Shown: positions 17,320 through 25,716, counted from the stretch's first letter. The stretch is 64,000 bases of DNA from Opitutia bacterium (GCA_947474365.1 CANJIU010000043.1:1-64000); one strand, 5' to 3'. The notes: generated by a model from the sequence alone, not told the origin. Program-made: numbers and translations.

Positions 17320-17384
17320 TGCCCTTCGGGACCGTTCGCATTCCCGGCCGCATCAGGACGCTGGAATCGATCATCGCGTCGGAA

Positions 17385-17873
17385 TCAGGAACGAACCGGG
17401 GCAAAAGCGGCTTTGAGGGCGCGGGCAACATTCGGGGGAACGAAGTTCTGGACGTCGCCGCCAAACGTGGCGACCTGTTTGACCAGAGTCGAGCTGGTGT
17501 AGCTGAACTGCTCGTTGGGCATGACGAAGAGCGTTTCCAGCTGCGGCTCAAGGTGCCGGTTCATCAGCGCCATGTTGAATTCAAACTCGAAATCCGAGAG
17601 GGCGCGCAGTCCGCGGATGATCGCATCCGCCTTCTGGGCCATGCAAAATTCCACCAAGAGGCCTCGAAACGTCGTCACTGTCACGTTCGGCAGGCCCGCC
17701 AGATTGGCCATGATCATTTCCACCCGCTGGTCTGCCGTGAACAGCGGTGCCTTGCCGGCGCTCTCCGCGACCGCGACGGTGACCTTGTCGAAAAGCCGGG
17801 CCGCGCGGGAAAGGACGTCGAGGTGTCCGTAGGTGATCGGGTCGAATGTCCCGGGGTAGATGCAATGACGCAT
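17385..17873 (-). CDS. coaD: Phosphopantetheine adenylyltransferase
   Basis: This enzyme converts 4'-phosphopantetheine and ATP to dephospho-CoA, the fourth step from pantothenate in CoA synthesis. The protein is 162 residues, the normal length, from ATG 17873. It shows the nucleotidyltransferase motif with YPGTFDPITYGH (6-17; TYGH is the T/HxGH element) and the C-terminal YTSSTLVKQVA matching the ISSTxVR-type motif. It diverges from pgsA across 151 bp. I am confident in the function. Confidence 0.94.
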   Translation of the reverse strand: MRHCIYPGTFDPITYGHLDVLSRAARLFDKVTVAVAESAGKAPLFTADQRVEMIMANLAGLPNVTVTTFRGLLVEFCMAQKADAIIRGLRALSDFEFEFNMALMNRHLEPQLETLFVMPNEQFSYTSSTLVKQVATFGGDVQNFVPPNVARALKAAFAPVRS

Positions 17874-18024
17874 GAGCTGGGTGAAACGAGCGAAAGGAAG
17901 AAATTCACGGCTGGCGACAGCGATTTTTCGTCCGACCCGGAAAAACGGTCGTTCGTCGTGTGTCGTATCACATGCTCCGCGCTTGCATTTGTGGTCGGCA
18001 CGCGTGTTTTCAAGCAAGGTCCGT

Positions 18025-18618
18025 ATGAATCTTCCGAACATCCTCACCATTTCGCGTGTGCCGCTGATGTTCATTGTCGTCGCCCTGATGTACGCTGATT
18101 TTCCCTATGCGGCCACCACGGCATTCTGGCTTTTCATTGTGGCGGCGCTGACCGACTGGCTCGATGGCAAGATTGCGCGGGAACGCGGTGAGGTGTCGTC
18201 GTTCGGCCGTTTCATGGACACGGTGATCGACAAGGTGATGGTCATCGGCCTGATGATGGCGCTGGTCAACGACGAGAAGAATTTCATGGGGCACGACATC
18301 ACCGCGATGATGCTGCTCCTCTGCATCCTCTGCCGTGAGTTCGCGATTTCCGGTTTGCGGATGGCCGTGGCGGTCAAAGGCCAGGTCGTCGAAGCGGACT
18401 CGGGCGGGAAGGTGAAGACCTTTGTCCAATTGAACGCGATTGGCTGGTTGATTGGGGCGCGGATGCTCTCCCTCGACTCCAGCTTTGGCGGCGATGATCG
18501 CCACTGGGTCACGTATGTGCGCGGGACCGGCATGGTGCTCTTTGCCCTGTCCGCCGTCCTGACGATCACATCGGGTATTTCCTATTTCCGAAGGCACTGG
18601 CAGGCTTTGATGAGCTGA
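18025..18618 (+). CDS. pgsA: CDP-diacylglycerol-glycerol-3-phosphate 3-phosphatidyltransferase
   Basis: This enzyme makes phosphatidylglycerophosphate from CDP-diacylglycerol and glycerol-3-phosphate at the inner membrane. The 197-residue protein from ATG 18025 contains the complete CDP-alcohol phosphotransferase signature: Asp44, Asp47, Gly48, Ala51, Arg52, Gly61, Asp65 and Asp69, all at canonical spacing. Several hydrophobic helices follow. An AAGG precedes the start by 6 bases. It is followed by pgpA, the next enzyme of the pathway. Confidence 0.93.
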   Translation: MNLPNILTISRVPLMFIVVALMYADFPYAATTAFWLFIVAALTDWLDGKIARERGEVSSFGRFMDTVIDKVMVIGLMMALVNDEKNFMGHDITAMMLLLCILCREFAISGLRMAVAVKGQVVEADSGGKVKTFVQLNAIGWLIGARMLSLDSSFGGDDRHWVTYVRGTGMVLFALSAVLTITSGISYFRRHWQALMS

Positions 18619-18651
18619 GGGAGTTCCCCGAAAGCCGGACTGGAATTGATC

Positions 18652-19170
18652 ATGCGACTTTCGCAACCCGTCTGGCCCCGCCTGCTGCCGCGCCGCTGGG
18701 TCATTGACCTTGCGACGTTGGGGCCGGCGGGGCGCCGGCTTCCGGCGCCCGGTACCTGGGGATCACTTGCGGGTTTGCTCTATTTTGCGGTGTTTTTCCA
18801 GCGGGCGAGCATCGGCGAAATTCTCCTCGGCACGGCCGTGGGAGGTTATCTTGCAGTCGCGTTTTGCGGCGAAGCGGAGGTCCGCCTGGGAAAAAAAGAC
18901 CCGGGCGAAGTGATCTTGGATGAAGTCGTCGCGATTCCGTTGTGTTTTCTCGGCTGGCGGTCGCTGGCGGGGAGTTTTCCGTCGTGGGCGGTGATGCTCG
19001 CCGGCTTTGGACTGTTCCGGTTTTTCGACATCCTGAAACCGCTGGGTATTTCCCGGCTGCAGTCATTGCCCGCGGGTTGGGGCGTGGTAGTCGATGATCT
19101 CGGCGCCGCACTGGCAGCGTGCGCGACGCTCCACGTGGGAGCCTGGATTCTGGTGCGGGCAGGGCTCTGA
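18652..19170 (+). CDS. pgpA: Phosphatidylglycerophosphatase A
   Basis: It removes phosphate from phosphatidylglycerophosphate to give phosphatidylglycerol, directly after PgsA. The 172-residue membrane protein from ATG 18652 shows the PgpA motifs APGTWGSLAG, KDPGEVILDEVVAIPLCF, FRFFDILKPLGI and GVVVDDLGAAL. It lies 33 bp after pgsA in the same direction, so the two are likely one operon. Confidence 0.92.
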   Translation: MRLSQPVWPRLLPRRWVIDLATLGPAGRRLPAPGTWGSLAGLLYFAVFFQRASIGEILLGTAVGGYLAVAFCGEAEVRLGKKDPGEVILDEVVAIPLCFLGWRSLAGSFPSWAVMLAGFGLFRFFDILKPLGISRLQSLPAGWGVVVDDLGAALAACATLHVGAWILVRAGL

Positions 19171-19292
19171 CCGCTGAGTCCTACGATGGCGAGTTGGTGG
19201 AGAGCCAGGTCACGGGGGAAATGTTCTTCGCCGGTCGAGCCACGTGTACGTCTTTTCGGTGGATCTGACTCTCAGCTCGCGACTGCCTTGGT

Positions 19293-19784
19293 TTAATCCA
19301 ACGGTTGCAGCAACTCGGGAGACACCCTCACGAGCAGCCCTTGTTGTAGCACGTCAACTGAGAGTACGACGCCGTGCGGACTGTTCGGGTCGTCCACAAA
19401 TCCTTCCAAACCCCAGAGCGGCCCGCCGATGATTTTCACGCGGCGTCCCTTTTTGAGCAGGGGCATCACGCTGAGTTCGAACCCGGAGGCCACGATCGCC
19501 TTCACATCGGCGAGCTGCTTCAGAAACAGCGGCACGTCGATGACCGTGATCGCCCGCGCCAGCAGTTCCTGCTGATAAATCCGGGCCTTTAACTCGACGG
19601 GCACGTTGGCAAATACGTACCCGGGAAAAAGCGGTTTGGTGAATTTCTTGGTTTGATTGCCGTACTTCCGCACGCTGTTCACCAGCGGCAGGTAGTGTTC
19701 GAATTTCTCGGCCTTTAACAGGGCCGCGAGTTTCTTTTCGCAGCGGGGCCTTGTGTGGCAGACCAGCCAGTAGGTTTCTTCCAT
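19293..19784 (-). CDS. NusG-family transcription antitermination paralogue
   Basis: The 163-residue protein has an N-terminal NGN domain (WLVCHTRPRCEKKLAALL, and KPLFPGYVFANVP near 50-62) and a C-terminal KOW domain (KKGRRVKIIGGPLWGLEGFV near 110-129). It resembles the specialised RfaH/UpxY/LoaP group more than housekeeping NusG, which usually lies beside rplK. It starts 4 bp after the aroQ stop, so it is the distal gene of a nif3-aroQ-nusG-like run. Specialised paralogues usually act on particular long operons; its target is unknown. Confidence 0.85.
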   Translation of the reverse strand: MEETYWLVCHTRPRCEKKLAALLKAEKFEHYLPLVNSVRKYGNQTKKFTKPLFPGYVFANVPVELKARIYQQELLARAITVIDVPLFLKQLADVKAIVASGFELSVMPLLKKGRRVKIIGGPLWGLEGFVDDPNSPHGVVLSVDVLQQGLLVRVSPELLQPLD

Positions 19785-19788
19785 CGCG

Positions 19789-20217
19789 TCAGCTTTTCAG
19801 GAGGAAACGGATTGCGGCGTGGTACCCTTCCAGCCCGAGACCCGTGATGACCGCGATGCAGGCCGGCGCCGTCAGAGATTTGTGCCGGAATTCCTCGCGT
19901 TTGTAGATATTTGAAATGTGCACCTCGATCGTCGGCAGGTGCGCGCCGAGCAGGGCGTCGCGCAACGCCACGCTCGTGTGGGTGAAGGCGCCGCCGTTGA
20001 TGACCAGTCCGTTGAATTTCGCATCCGTCAGTGCCGCGATCTTGTCGATCAGGGCGCCTTCGTGGTTCGATTGGAAAAACTCCAGCTGGGCCGCGGCTCC
20101 GAACTCCGCGCGCAAGGCCGCTTCGAGGTCAGCCAGCGTGGCGCGGCCATAGATCTCGGGCTCGCGTTTACCGAGACGATCGAGGTTGGGGCCGTTGAGG
20201 ATGGCGATCTTTTTCAT
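19789..20217 (-). CDS. aroQ: 3-dehydroquinate dehydratase, type II
   Basis: It converts 3-dehydroquinate to 3-dehydroshikimate in aromatic amino acid synthesis. At 142 residues from ATG 20217 it has the normal size. Motifs are ILNGPNLDRLGKREPEIYG (catalytic Tyr in EIYG), FFQSNHEG, INGGAFTHTSVALRDAL and EVHISN (catalytic His). The usual INPGA is INGGA here, a small deviation. It lies between the Nif3-like gene and the NusG paralogue. Confidence 0.94.
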   Translation of the reverse strand: MKKIAILNGPNLDRLGKREPEIYGRATLADLEAALRAEFGAAAQLEFFQSNHEGALIDKIAALTDAKFNGLVINGGAFTHTSVALRDALLGAHLPTIEVHISNIYKREEFRHKSLTAPACIAVITGLGLEGYHAAIRFLLKS

Positions 20218-20240
20218 GAAGTGATCCCGACCAGACACAC

Positions 20241-20310
20241 GAAATCCGCGGCGGGGGAAAGTCTCTTTTCGCGGCGCCTTTCCAATTCAACGCTTTTCAC
20301 AGCGGATTTC
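20241..20310. repeat. Nested inverted repeats between nif3-like gene and aroQ
   Basis: GAAATCCGC (20241-20249) and GCGGATTTC (20302-20310) are perfect 9-bp arms. Inside them GGAAAG (20256-20261) and CTTTCC (20278-20283) form a second stem. The structure spans the stop of the Nif3-like gene and the leader of aroQ. It could be a processing site or structured leader. Confidence 0.4.
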
Positions 20311-21052
20311 CGGTCGGAATAAACTCCCAGGGCAGCCGGAATTTCCGCGCGAGTTCTGCCGCCAGCGCCTGCACGGCGTGAACCTCGGTCGCGTAATGGC
20401 CGCAGCAGTAGAGATTCAGCTTCTCCTCCTGGGCGCGGTTGAAAAACTCTTCGCGCAATTCTCCGGTCACGAGCGTGTCGACGCCGGCGGCCGCCAGTTC
20501 CGGAACGGCGCTGTTGCCCGCCCCGCTGCAAAAGGCGACCGCACGGGGCCGGGATGCGCCGCACTCGATCGCCACCACGCGGGGATAAAGCGACTCAAGC
20601 TTGCGCCGCAGAATTTCCCGCCCGACTGGCCGGTCGGAAATGCACCCGATCGCCTCGCCGTCTCGCACCAAAAACGCGCGTGTGCGCTTCAGGCCCAGTT
20701 GCTTCGCGAGCAGGGCGTTGTTGCCGATTTCCGGATGCCCGTCGAGCGGGAGATGATTCGAGTAGAGCGCGCAATTGCCGCGGATGAGCGTTGCCACCCG
20801 ATCGTAGGCCGCGCCGGTGAGGGGGCGCGGCATGTCCCAGTACATGCCATGATGGACGATGAGAAAATCAACTCCGGCCGCGACGGCCTTTTGAAACGGC
20901 ACCACGCCGGCGTCGACGGCGGCGCCGATCTTGGTGACGCGGCCGTCGTTCGCCAACTGCAGTCCGTTGAATGCGCCCGGCGCGTCCTTGAAGGCCGTCC
21001 GGCGCGTGCGGGTGTCGCAGTACTGGGTGACTTGGTCGAGTGTGACAGGCAT
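20297..21052 (-). CDS. Nif3-like dinuclear metal centre protein
   Basis: The 251-residue protein from ATG 21052 belongs to the Nif3/YbgI/GTP cyclohydrolase I type 2 family of hexameric proteins with a dinuclear metal site. Metal-binding motifs are FLIVHHGMYW (near 63-72), YSNHLPLDGHPEIGNN and the C-terminal CCGHYATEVHAVQAL. The cellular function is not settled. It lies 64 bp downstream of the polyketide synthase gene on the same strand and 79 bp before aroQ. Confidence 0.88.
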   Translation of the reverse strand: MPVTLDQVTQYCDTRTRRTAFKDAPGAFNGLQLANDGRVTKIGAAVDAGVVPFQKAVAAGVDFLIVHHGMYWDMPRPLTGAAYDRVATLIRGNCALYSNHLPLDGHPEIGNNALLAKQLGLKRTRAFLVRDGEAIGCISDRPVGREILRRKLESLYPRVVAIECGASRPRAVAFCSGAGNSAVPELAAAGVDTLVTGELREEFFNRAQEEKLNLYCCGHYATEVHAVQALAAELARKFRLPWEFIPTGNPL

Positions 21053-21116
21053 GGGAGGAGTCTTCGGTCGGTTCGACCGAGCAGAACGTGAGCGGGAGCG
21101 AAGAACGAGTCTGTTT

Positions 21117-22151
21117 TCAACGGACGCCGATTCGGCAACTGTGGGCGCTGAATCCGGCTCCAAAGCTCACCAGCCAGAAATCGCCCTCCGCCTGAGGCGA
21201 TGGGTCCTTCATCGCTTCTGCGAGCGCAAACAGGACCGATGGACTGCTCATGTTGCCGTGATCGCGGAGGACGCGGGCGCTCGCATCGAGGCGATGGGGC
21301 ACCACGACCGGAGCGAGCGCATTGAGGACGTCGCGGCCGCCGGGATGAGCAACGACGTGCGTGATCGGATGCGCGCCGCGACGATCCCAAAGTTGGCGGA
21401 CGGCACCCGCGGCGACTTCCGGCACGGAACGGTGCAGCCGGTTGCGGAGCTTGCCGTCGCGCTGTTCGAACCGAAGCAGGTCGCGAGCGGCGGGAACGTG
21501 CAAGGTGTCAAACCCGAACGCGCGCCACGGCACTGCTGCGGGTGTCGCCTTCCAGATCGTCGCGGCGGCGCCGTCGCTGAACAGGCAGGCGCTGATGATC
21601 ACTCCCGGGTCGTCGTCGAGATAGAATGCCGCCGAACAAATTTCGACCGCGACGCAGGCGACGACGGCGTTGGGCTGCGCGGCGAGCACGTGACCGGCCG
21701 CCCGCAAGGCGGGGATGGCGGCGCCGCAGCCCAGCCCAACCAGGTCCTGGAGGAACGCGTCGCTCCGCAACCCGAGTTGCTCCGCGACATAGCTCGTCAG
21801 GCCGGGACAGAGGTAGCCCGTGCACGTGCAGATGAGCAGCGCGTCGAGTTCGCCCGCCCGGATGCCGGCCTGCTCCAGCGCCGCGGCCAGTGCGCGTCCG
21901 GCGAGGAGCGGTGCCTCGAGGCGGAACGCGGTGTTGAGCGCGTCGGCGGGAAGGTCGAAAACGTTCTCGACGTCGGGCACTGCGAAGTGCCGATGGGCGA
22001 TGCCATGCTCGCTGTTGAGAATCGTGCGCAGGATCAGCATCGAGCGCTTTGACAGCCTCTGGCGCAGGTTCGAACGCTGCGCGATTTCCCAGCACTCCGC
22101 CTGCGAAAACGTGGCCGGCGGGACGGCGGTGGCGAGTGCGTGGAGAAACAT
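21117..22151 (-). CDS. Type III polyketide synthase (chalcone/stilbene synthase-like)
   Basis: This 344-residue thiolase-fold enzyme should condense an acyl starter with malonyl units. The Cys-His-Asn triad is visible: Cys142 in GLGCGAA, His269 in VAHPGG and Asn300 in HGNMSS. It follows an FAD-dependent oxidoreductase (15-bp gap) and a methyltransferase (48-bp gap to that gene) on the same strand. This suggests a small operon making a modified, probably methylated, alkyl-pyrone or resorcinol-type product. Product type is inferred from the family only. A ketoacyl-ACP synthase III role is less likely given the neighbours. Confidence 0.83.
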   Translation of the reverse strand: MFLHALATAVPPATFSQAECWEIAQRSNLRQRLSKRSMLILRTILNSEHGIAHRHFAVPDVENVFDLPADALNTAFRLEAPLLAGRALAAALEQAGIRAGELDALLICTCTGYLCPGLTSYVAEQLGLRSDAFLQDLVGLGCGAAIPALRAAGHVLAAQPNAVVACVAVEICSAAFYLDDDPGVIISACLFSDGAAATIWKATPAAVPWRAFGFDTLHVPAARDLLRFEQRDGKLRNRLHRSVPEVAAGAVRQLWDRRGAHPITHVVAHPGGRDVLNALAPVVVPHRLDASARVLRDHGNMSSPSVLFALAEAMKDPSPQAEGDFWLVSFGAGFSAHSCRIGVR

Positions 22152-22166
22152 GCGGAGAAGGGTGGG

Positions 22167-23195
22167 TCAGTGCAGGGCCGCGTAGAGTGGGCCAAAGGGC
22201 AGCAGTCGCGCGCGGCTCAGGGCCGCGAACCAGCGTTGCCTTCCCCGGTTCAGGAGAAACGGATGTAGAGCCCCGGCGGAGGCGAGGCGCAATCGGAACC
22301 GGCGCCAAAATGCCGCCTGGACGATCCGACATGTCGTTGCCCAGTCGGTCGCCCCACGGGAGTAGTCGAGCAGCGGGCTGAGCACGAGTTCGGCGCCCTG
22401 GAACGCCATCGCCATCCCATTTCCGGTGAACGGCGGTATCATCGCTCCGGCGTCGCCGATTCTGATCCGTGATCCGGTGGCCGCCACCCGGCGATCGAAT
22501 CCCAGCGCCGCCACCGCGCAGAACGAATCCGGATCGGGCGTCGCGGCGGCCAGGCGTTCCGCGAGGGCGGCAAGACCGGCGGCACGCAGATAATAATCGA
22601 GCAGTTCGGGTCCTCGACCAGTCGAGGTGCGGCGTTGGAACAGTCCGCACACGTTGACCGTGTCATCTTCGACTTTTGCCAAGCCCACGTAGGCATCGAT
22701 GCCTGGATGCATCTCGAGTTCCCGCCGCAGCGGCAGGTGGCGCACGTGCAGTTTCAAACCGATCCAGCGCGGTTCCGCGGCGCGCCGGCGACCGCTTGCA
22801 CTGACCCAACCCGCCCGGCTTGGCGTTTCCGTGATCCGCGTGTCGGAGTGAAGTACTCCGCCGGAGCTGACGAACAGGTCGGCGAGTCGCGCGTCGAGCG
22901 TGTGGCGGCTGATCCCGAGGGCGGGTGAGGGGAGGCGTTTGATTTGTGGCGGCCCCTCTCCGAAACACCAGGCGACTTCGTGGTGACGCAGCGCTCCTCG
23001 GAGGGCGGGAGCAAGTTCGAGGCGCGTGATCGTCGCTTCAGAAAGCCCCGCGATGAATTCGCCGCACACGCGGTGTCGAGGGTAACTGCCGGCCTCGTGA
23101 ATCGTCACGGGCACGCCTTCGCGTCGCAGACCGATCCCGAGCGACAGTCCCGCGAGACCACCACCGACGATGTCAATGGTCCGCAAGGTGGACAT
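22167..23195 (-). CDS. FAD-dependent oxidoreductase (geranylgeranyl reductase-like)
   Basis: The 342-residue flavoprotein has an N-terminal Rossmann FAD motif GGGLAGLSLG (11-20) and PRHRVCGEF (39-47), typical of the geranylgeranyl reductase/hydroxylase superfamily. A second FAD contact, GDAGAMIPPFTGNGM, lies near residue 247. It lies between the methyltransferase and the polyketide synthase genes and probably oxidises or reduces the polyketide or its acyl chain. The substrate is unknown. Confidence 0.82.
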   Translation of the reverse strand: MSTLRTIDIVGGGLAGLSLGIGLRREGVPVTIHEAGSYPRHRVCGEFIAGLSEATITRLELAPALRGALRHHEVAWCFGEGPPQIKRLPSPALGISRHTLDARLADLFVSSGGVLHSDTRITETPSRAGWVSASGRRRAAEPRWIGLKLHVRHLPLRRELEMHPGIDAYVGLAKVEDDTVNVCGLFQRRTSTGRGPELLDYYLRAAGLAALAERLAAATPDPDSFCAVAALGFDRRVAATGSRIRIGDAGAMIPPFTGNGMAMAFQGAELVLSPLLDYSRGATDWATTCRIVQAAFWRRFRLRLASAGALHPFLLNRGRQRWFAALSRARLLPFGPLYAALH

Positions 23196-23243
23196 GGAGT
23201 GTTGAGGTTCCCGACGATCCGCGAGGTTGAAAACGGCCGGGAA

Positions 23244-23888
23244 TCATGCGCGTCGAACCGCGATCAGGAAATAGAGCCCGAGCAACGAAGTGCCGCTTTT
23301 GATTTCCCATTCGGCCTGATTTAATCCGAGGGCCGTGGGGAGCTCGGCACCCCGAAATCCGGCTGCGATGCTGACGTGTGCGTCGTGCCGAGTCACATGG
23401 TTGGCGCCGAACAACGGGCTCAAGGCGCCGTAGAGGATCTGCGAAAGCCGGCGGCGGCCGGGCTCGCAGGCCACGATCACCCGCGCGGTGCGACGGAGCT
23501 GCGCCCCCAGTATGGCGAGGTCGTGGTCGGAAAATTGATGGAAGATGAGATTTCCAAAAACCGCCGCGTAGGGAGCGTAGCCATCAAACGACCTTAGGTC
23601 CGCGACGTGCCATTGCCGTTCGCAGGGCCATTCGGCCGGTCGCGGCCAGAGATCGAGTCCGTCCACCGTCACGCCGGCTCCGCTCAGCCTCTGCCCGAGT
23701 TCGCCGGTGCCCGCGCCGAGTTCGAGCGCTCGTTCGCCGGGCCGCAACAAGGGGGGCAGGGTCCGCGCCAACCAGCGATGAGTGCCAACAATCCGATTCG
23801 TGAGCCGCAGGTCCCGACGGTTGTGCTGTGCGTCCGGATGGTCGTGGGGCAGGGAGTCGAGCAACTCGGGCTCAATCGTGCGTGGCAT
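23244..23888 (-). CDS. Class I SAM-dependent methyltransferase (PKS-associated)
   Basis: The 214-residue protein has SAM motif I LELGAGTGELG (near 55-65) and an acidic motif-II loop VDGLDLWPRP. It is the first gene of the three-gene polyketide operon and likely O- or C-methylates the product. The ATG at 23888 is preceded by a strongly pyrimidine-rich leader without Shine-Dalgarno. It diverges from the dCMP-deaminase-like gene across 80 bp, which should contain the promoters of both. Confidence 0.8.
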   Translation of the reverse strand: MPRTIEPELLDSLPHDHPDAQHNRRDLRLTNRIVGTHRWLARTLPPLLRPGERALELGAGTGELGQRLSGAGVTVDGLDLWPRPAEWPCERQWHVADLRSFDGYAPYAAVFGNLIFHQFSDHDLAILGAQLRRTARVIVACEPGRRRLSQILYGALSPLFGANHVTRHDAHVSIAAGFRGAELPTALGLNQAEWEIKSGTSLLGLYFLIAVRRA

Positions 23889-23968
23889 GGTTGGGGGTGG
23901 GGACCGACAGATTTTCGCGACGAAGGTTGCTCGGCCACGCGATCCTGTCCAGAGTCCCGCGCAGATTC

Positions 23969-24469
23969 ATGAGCGTTCCCGCGTCTTCCAGTCTTCCACC
24001 TGCCTCTCCAGCGCCGGTTGATCTCATCGCCCAGGCGGCCGATAACTTTCCGCACCGGCCGTCGTGGGACGAATACTTCATGGCGACCGCCGTCCTGATT
24101 TCGTCGCGTTCGAATTGCGAGCGCCTGCACGTGGGTTGTGTGATCGTCACCGGTGGTGAGCGAAAAAACCGGATTGTCGCGGCGGGGTACAATGGTTTTC
24201 TACCCGGCACGCCCCACGTGTCGCGGCTGCGCGAGGGGCACGAGCAGGCCACGGTTCACGCCGAGCAAAACGCCGTCGCCGACGCCGCTCGGCGCGGCAG
24301 TTCGGTCGAGGGATGTGTCGCCTACGTCACCCATTTCCCGTGCATCAACTGCGCCAAGATCCTCGCCGCCGCCGGGATCGCCGAGATCAAGTACCGCGCC
24401 GATTACGCGAACGATCCGCTGGTGGCCCCGCTCCTCACCGATGCCGGGGTGACGATCGTGAAACTCTGA
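23969..24469 (+). CDS. dCMP/cytidine deaminase-like zinc enzyme
   Basis: This 166-residue protein of the deoxycytidylate deaminase group has the zinc motifs HAE (97-99) and PCINC (124-128, ligands Cys125 and Cys128). Substrate-site motif GYNGFLPGTPH (73-83) is typical of dCMP deaminases, which make dUMP for thymidylate synthesis. The start at 23969 gives a normal N-terminus; longer frames run into the divergent gene. It lies 28 bp upstream of the YqgE/AlgH gene. Confidence 0.85.
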   Translation: MSVPASSSLPPASPAPVDLIAQAADNFPHRPSWDEYFMATAVLISSRSNCERLHVGCVIVTGGERKNRIVAAGYNGFLPGTPHVSRLREGHEQATVHAEQNAVADAARRGSSVEGCVAYVTHFPCINCAKILAAAGIAEIKYRADYANDPLVAPLLTDAGVTIVKL

Positions 24470-24497
24470 GCGCCGCCGCGTTCCAATTTCAATCTCC

Positions 24498-25052
24498 ATG
24501 CGCGACTCACGCAAAGTCACGAGGGACACCCTGGCGGGAACGCTGTTGCTGGCGCACCCCGCGATGAAGGACCCGAATTTTCGGCGAAGTGTCGTGCTGA
24601 TGTCGGCCCACAACGCGGAAGGCGCGATGGGTGTCGTGCTCAATCGTCCCCTCGGCAAGCGGCTGGGAGAGCTCAGCGGAGATTTCGCTCTGGGGCCGCT
24701 GGCGGGCGTGCCGCTTTTCGCGGGTGGCCCGGTGCAGACGGAGCAACTGGTGCTCGCCGCCTGGCAGGCGCGCGACGACGGCTTTCGGATGCATTTTGGC
24801 ATCGAGCCCGACAAGGCGCTCCAATTGCTCGAGGAAGAGGGGACGCACGTGCGGGGTTTTCTCGGCTACTCCGGGTGGTCGGCCGGCCAATTGGAAAAGG
24901 AGATGAAACAGCACACCTGGGTGGTCGTCGAAGTTCCCGAGGATCTGTTGACGCAGTCGCAGGACGAGGGTCTCTGGCGCACGGTGCTCGGTCGCGAGGG
25001 CGCCGAGTGGCGGCTGCTCGCCGGCGAGCCGGAGAATCCAGAGGCGAACTGA
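24498..25052 (+). CDS. YqgE/AlgH family protein (UPF0301)
   Basis: The 184-residue protein matches the YqgE/AlgH (DUF179) family: LAGTLLLAHPAMKDPNFRRS near the start, GVVLNRPL (near 43), FAGGPVQTEQL, and FLGYSGWSAGQLEKE (near 119-133). The biochemical role is unknown; AlgH was linked to alginate regulation in Pseudomonas. The ATG is preceded by CAATCTCC rather than a Shine-Dalgarno. Confidence 0.9.
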   Translation: MRDSRKVTRDTLAGTLLLAHPAMKDPNFRRSVVLMSAHNAEGAMGVVLNRPLGKRLGELSGDFALGPLAGVPLFAGGPVQTEQLVLAAWQARDDGFRMHFGIEPDKALQLLEEEGTHVRGFLGYSGWSAGQLEKEMKQHTWVVVEVPEDLLTQSQDEGLWRTVLGREGAEWRLLAGEPENPEAN

Positions 25053-25215
25053 GCGATTTCTGAAGGATTGGGCGGGAGCGAGACAACAGGCGTGATGGCG
25101 ATTTTCTCTGTCATCCCGCTGCAAACTCGGCTGACCCTCCTTTGCCAATTCGAGGTGGAAAAGTCCGATCCGACGTGTCGCAGCCAACTCCGTGGGAATC
25201 GTACAAAGTATTCCG

Positions 25216-25242
25216 TTGACAGGGGTGGGGCCGACCTATGCT
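25216..25242 (+). promoter_or_regulatory. Candidate promoter for rpmJ-rpmE2
   Basis: TTGACA at 25216-25221 is followed after 15 bp by TATGCT at 25237-25242. The spacing is short of the usual 17 bp. If real, transcription would start only a few bases before the rpmJ ATG at 25255, giving a nearly leaderless mRNA, which fits the absence of a Shine-Dalgarno there. Confidence 0.4.
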
Positions 25243-25254
25243 TTGGCGCCTTTT

Positions 25255-25380
25255 ATGAAAGTCGTTTCCTCCATCAAATCAGCCAAGAAGCGTCACCCGG
25301 CGTGCCAGGTGGTCCGTCGCAAGGGCAAGATTTACGTCATCAACAAGGTCGAGCCGCGTTACAAGGCGCGCCAAGGCTAA
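25255..25380 (+). CDS. rpmJ: Ribosomal protein L36, non-zinc type
   Basis: This 41-residue large-subunit protein starts MKVVSSIKSAKKRHPACQ and ends NKVEPRYKARQG. It lacks the full Cys/His zinc ribbon of the classical L36 (a single Cys remains), matching the longer C-minus form. It lies 15 bp upstream of the zinc-free L31 type B gene. In many bacteria such zinc-free pairs are induced under zinc limitation; no Zur-like site was recognised here. Confidence 0.92.
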   Translation: MKVVSSIKSAKKRHPACQVVRRKGKIYVINKVEPRYKARQG

Positions 25381-25395
25381 CTCTATCTCATCCCG

Positions 25396-25653
25396 ATGAA
25401 AGCCGCAGGTCATCCCGTCCTCAACAACGTCTGCTTCCTCGATATCGGAACCGGCCGTCGTTTCCTCACCAAGTCCACCATGAAGTCTGCCCGCAAGGAG
25501 CAGATCGATGGTCAGGAATATTTCATCATCGCACGCGACGTCACGATGGATTCCCACCCGGCTTACACCGGTGAGAAGCGCCTCGTCGACACCGCGGGCC
25601 GCGTCGAGAAGTTCACCTCGAAGTTCAAGCGCGGCACGGCGGCGAAGAAGTAA
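25396..25653 (+). CDS. rpmE2: Ribosomal protein L31 type B
   Basis: The 85-residue type B L31 has MKAAGHPVLNNVCFLDIGTG at the start and the conserved DVTMDSHPAYTGEKR segment (near 48-62). It lacks the CxxC zinc motif of type A L31. It is followed 38 bp later by a strong intrinsic terminator, closing a two-gene ribosomal operon. The leader CTCATCCCG is pyrimidine-rich with no Shine-Dalgarno. Confidence 0.94.
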   Translation: MKAAGHPVLNNVCFLDIGTGRRFLTKSTMKSARKEQIDGQEYFIIARDVTMDSHPAYTGEKRLVDTAGRVEKFTSKFKRGTAAKK

Positions 25654-25691
25654 GCATCTTCCGGGGCCCCATTAGGGCCCGCCTCACTATC

Positions 25692-25716
25692 GCCCTCCGG
25701 AAACGGGGGGCTTTTT
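25692..25716 (+). terminator. Rho-independent terminator after rpmE2
   Basis: GCCCTCCG (25692-25699) pairs with CGGGGGGC (25704-25711) over eight positions including one G-U, around a GAAA loop. It is followed by TTTTT and then GTTT. The stem, tetraloop and T-run are classic. Confidence 0.85.
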
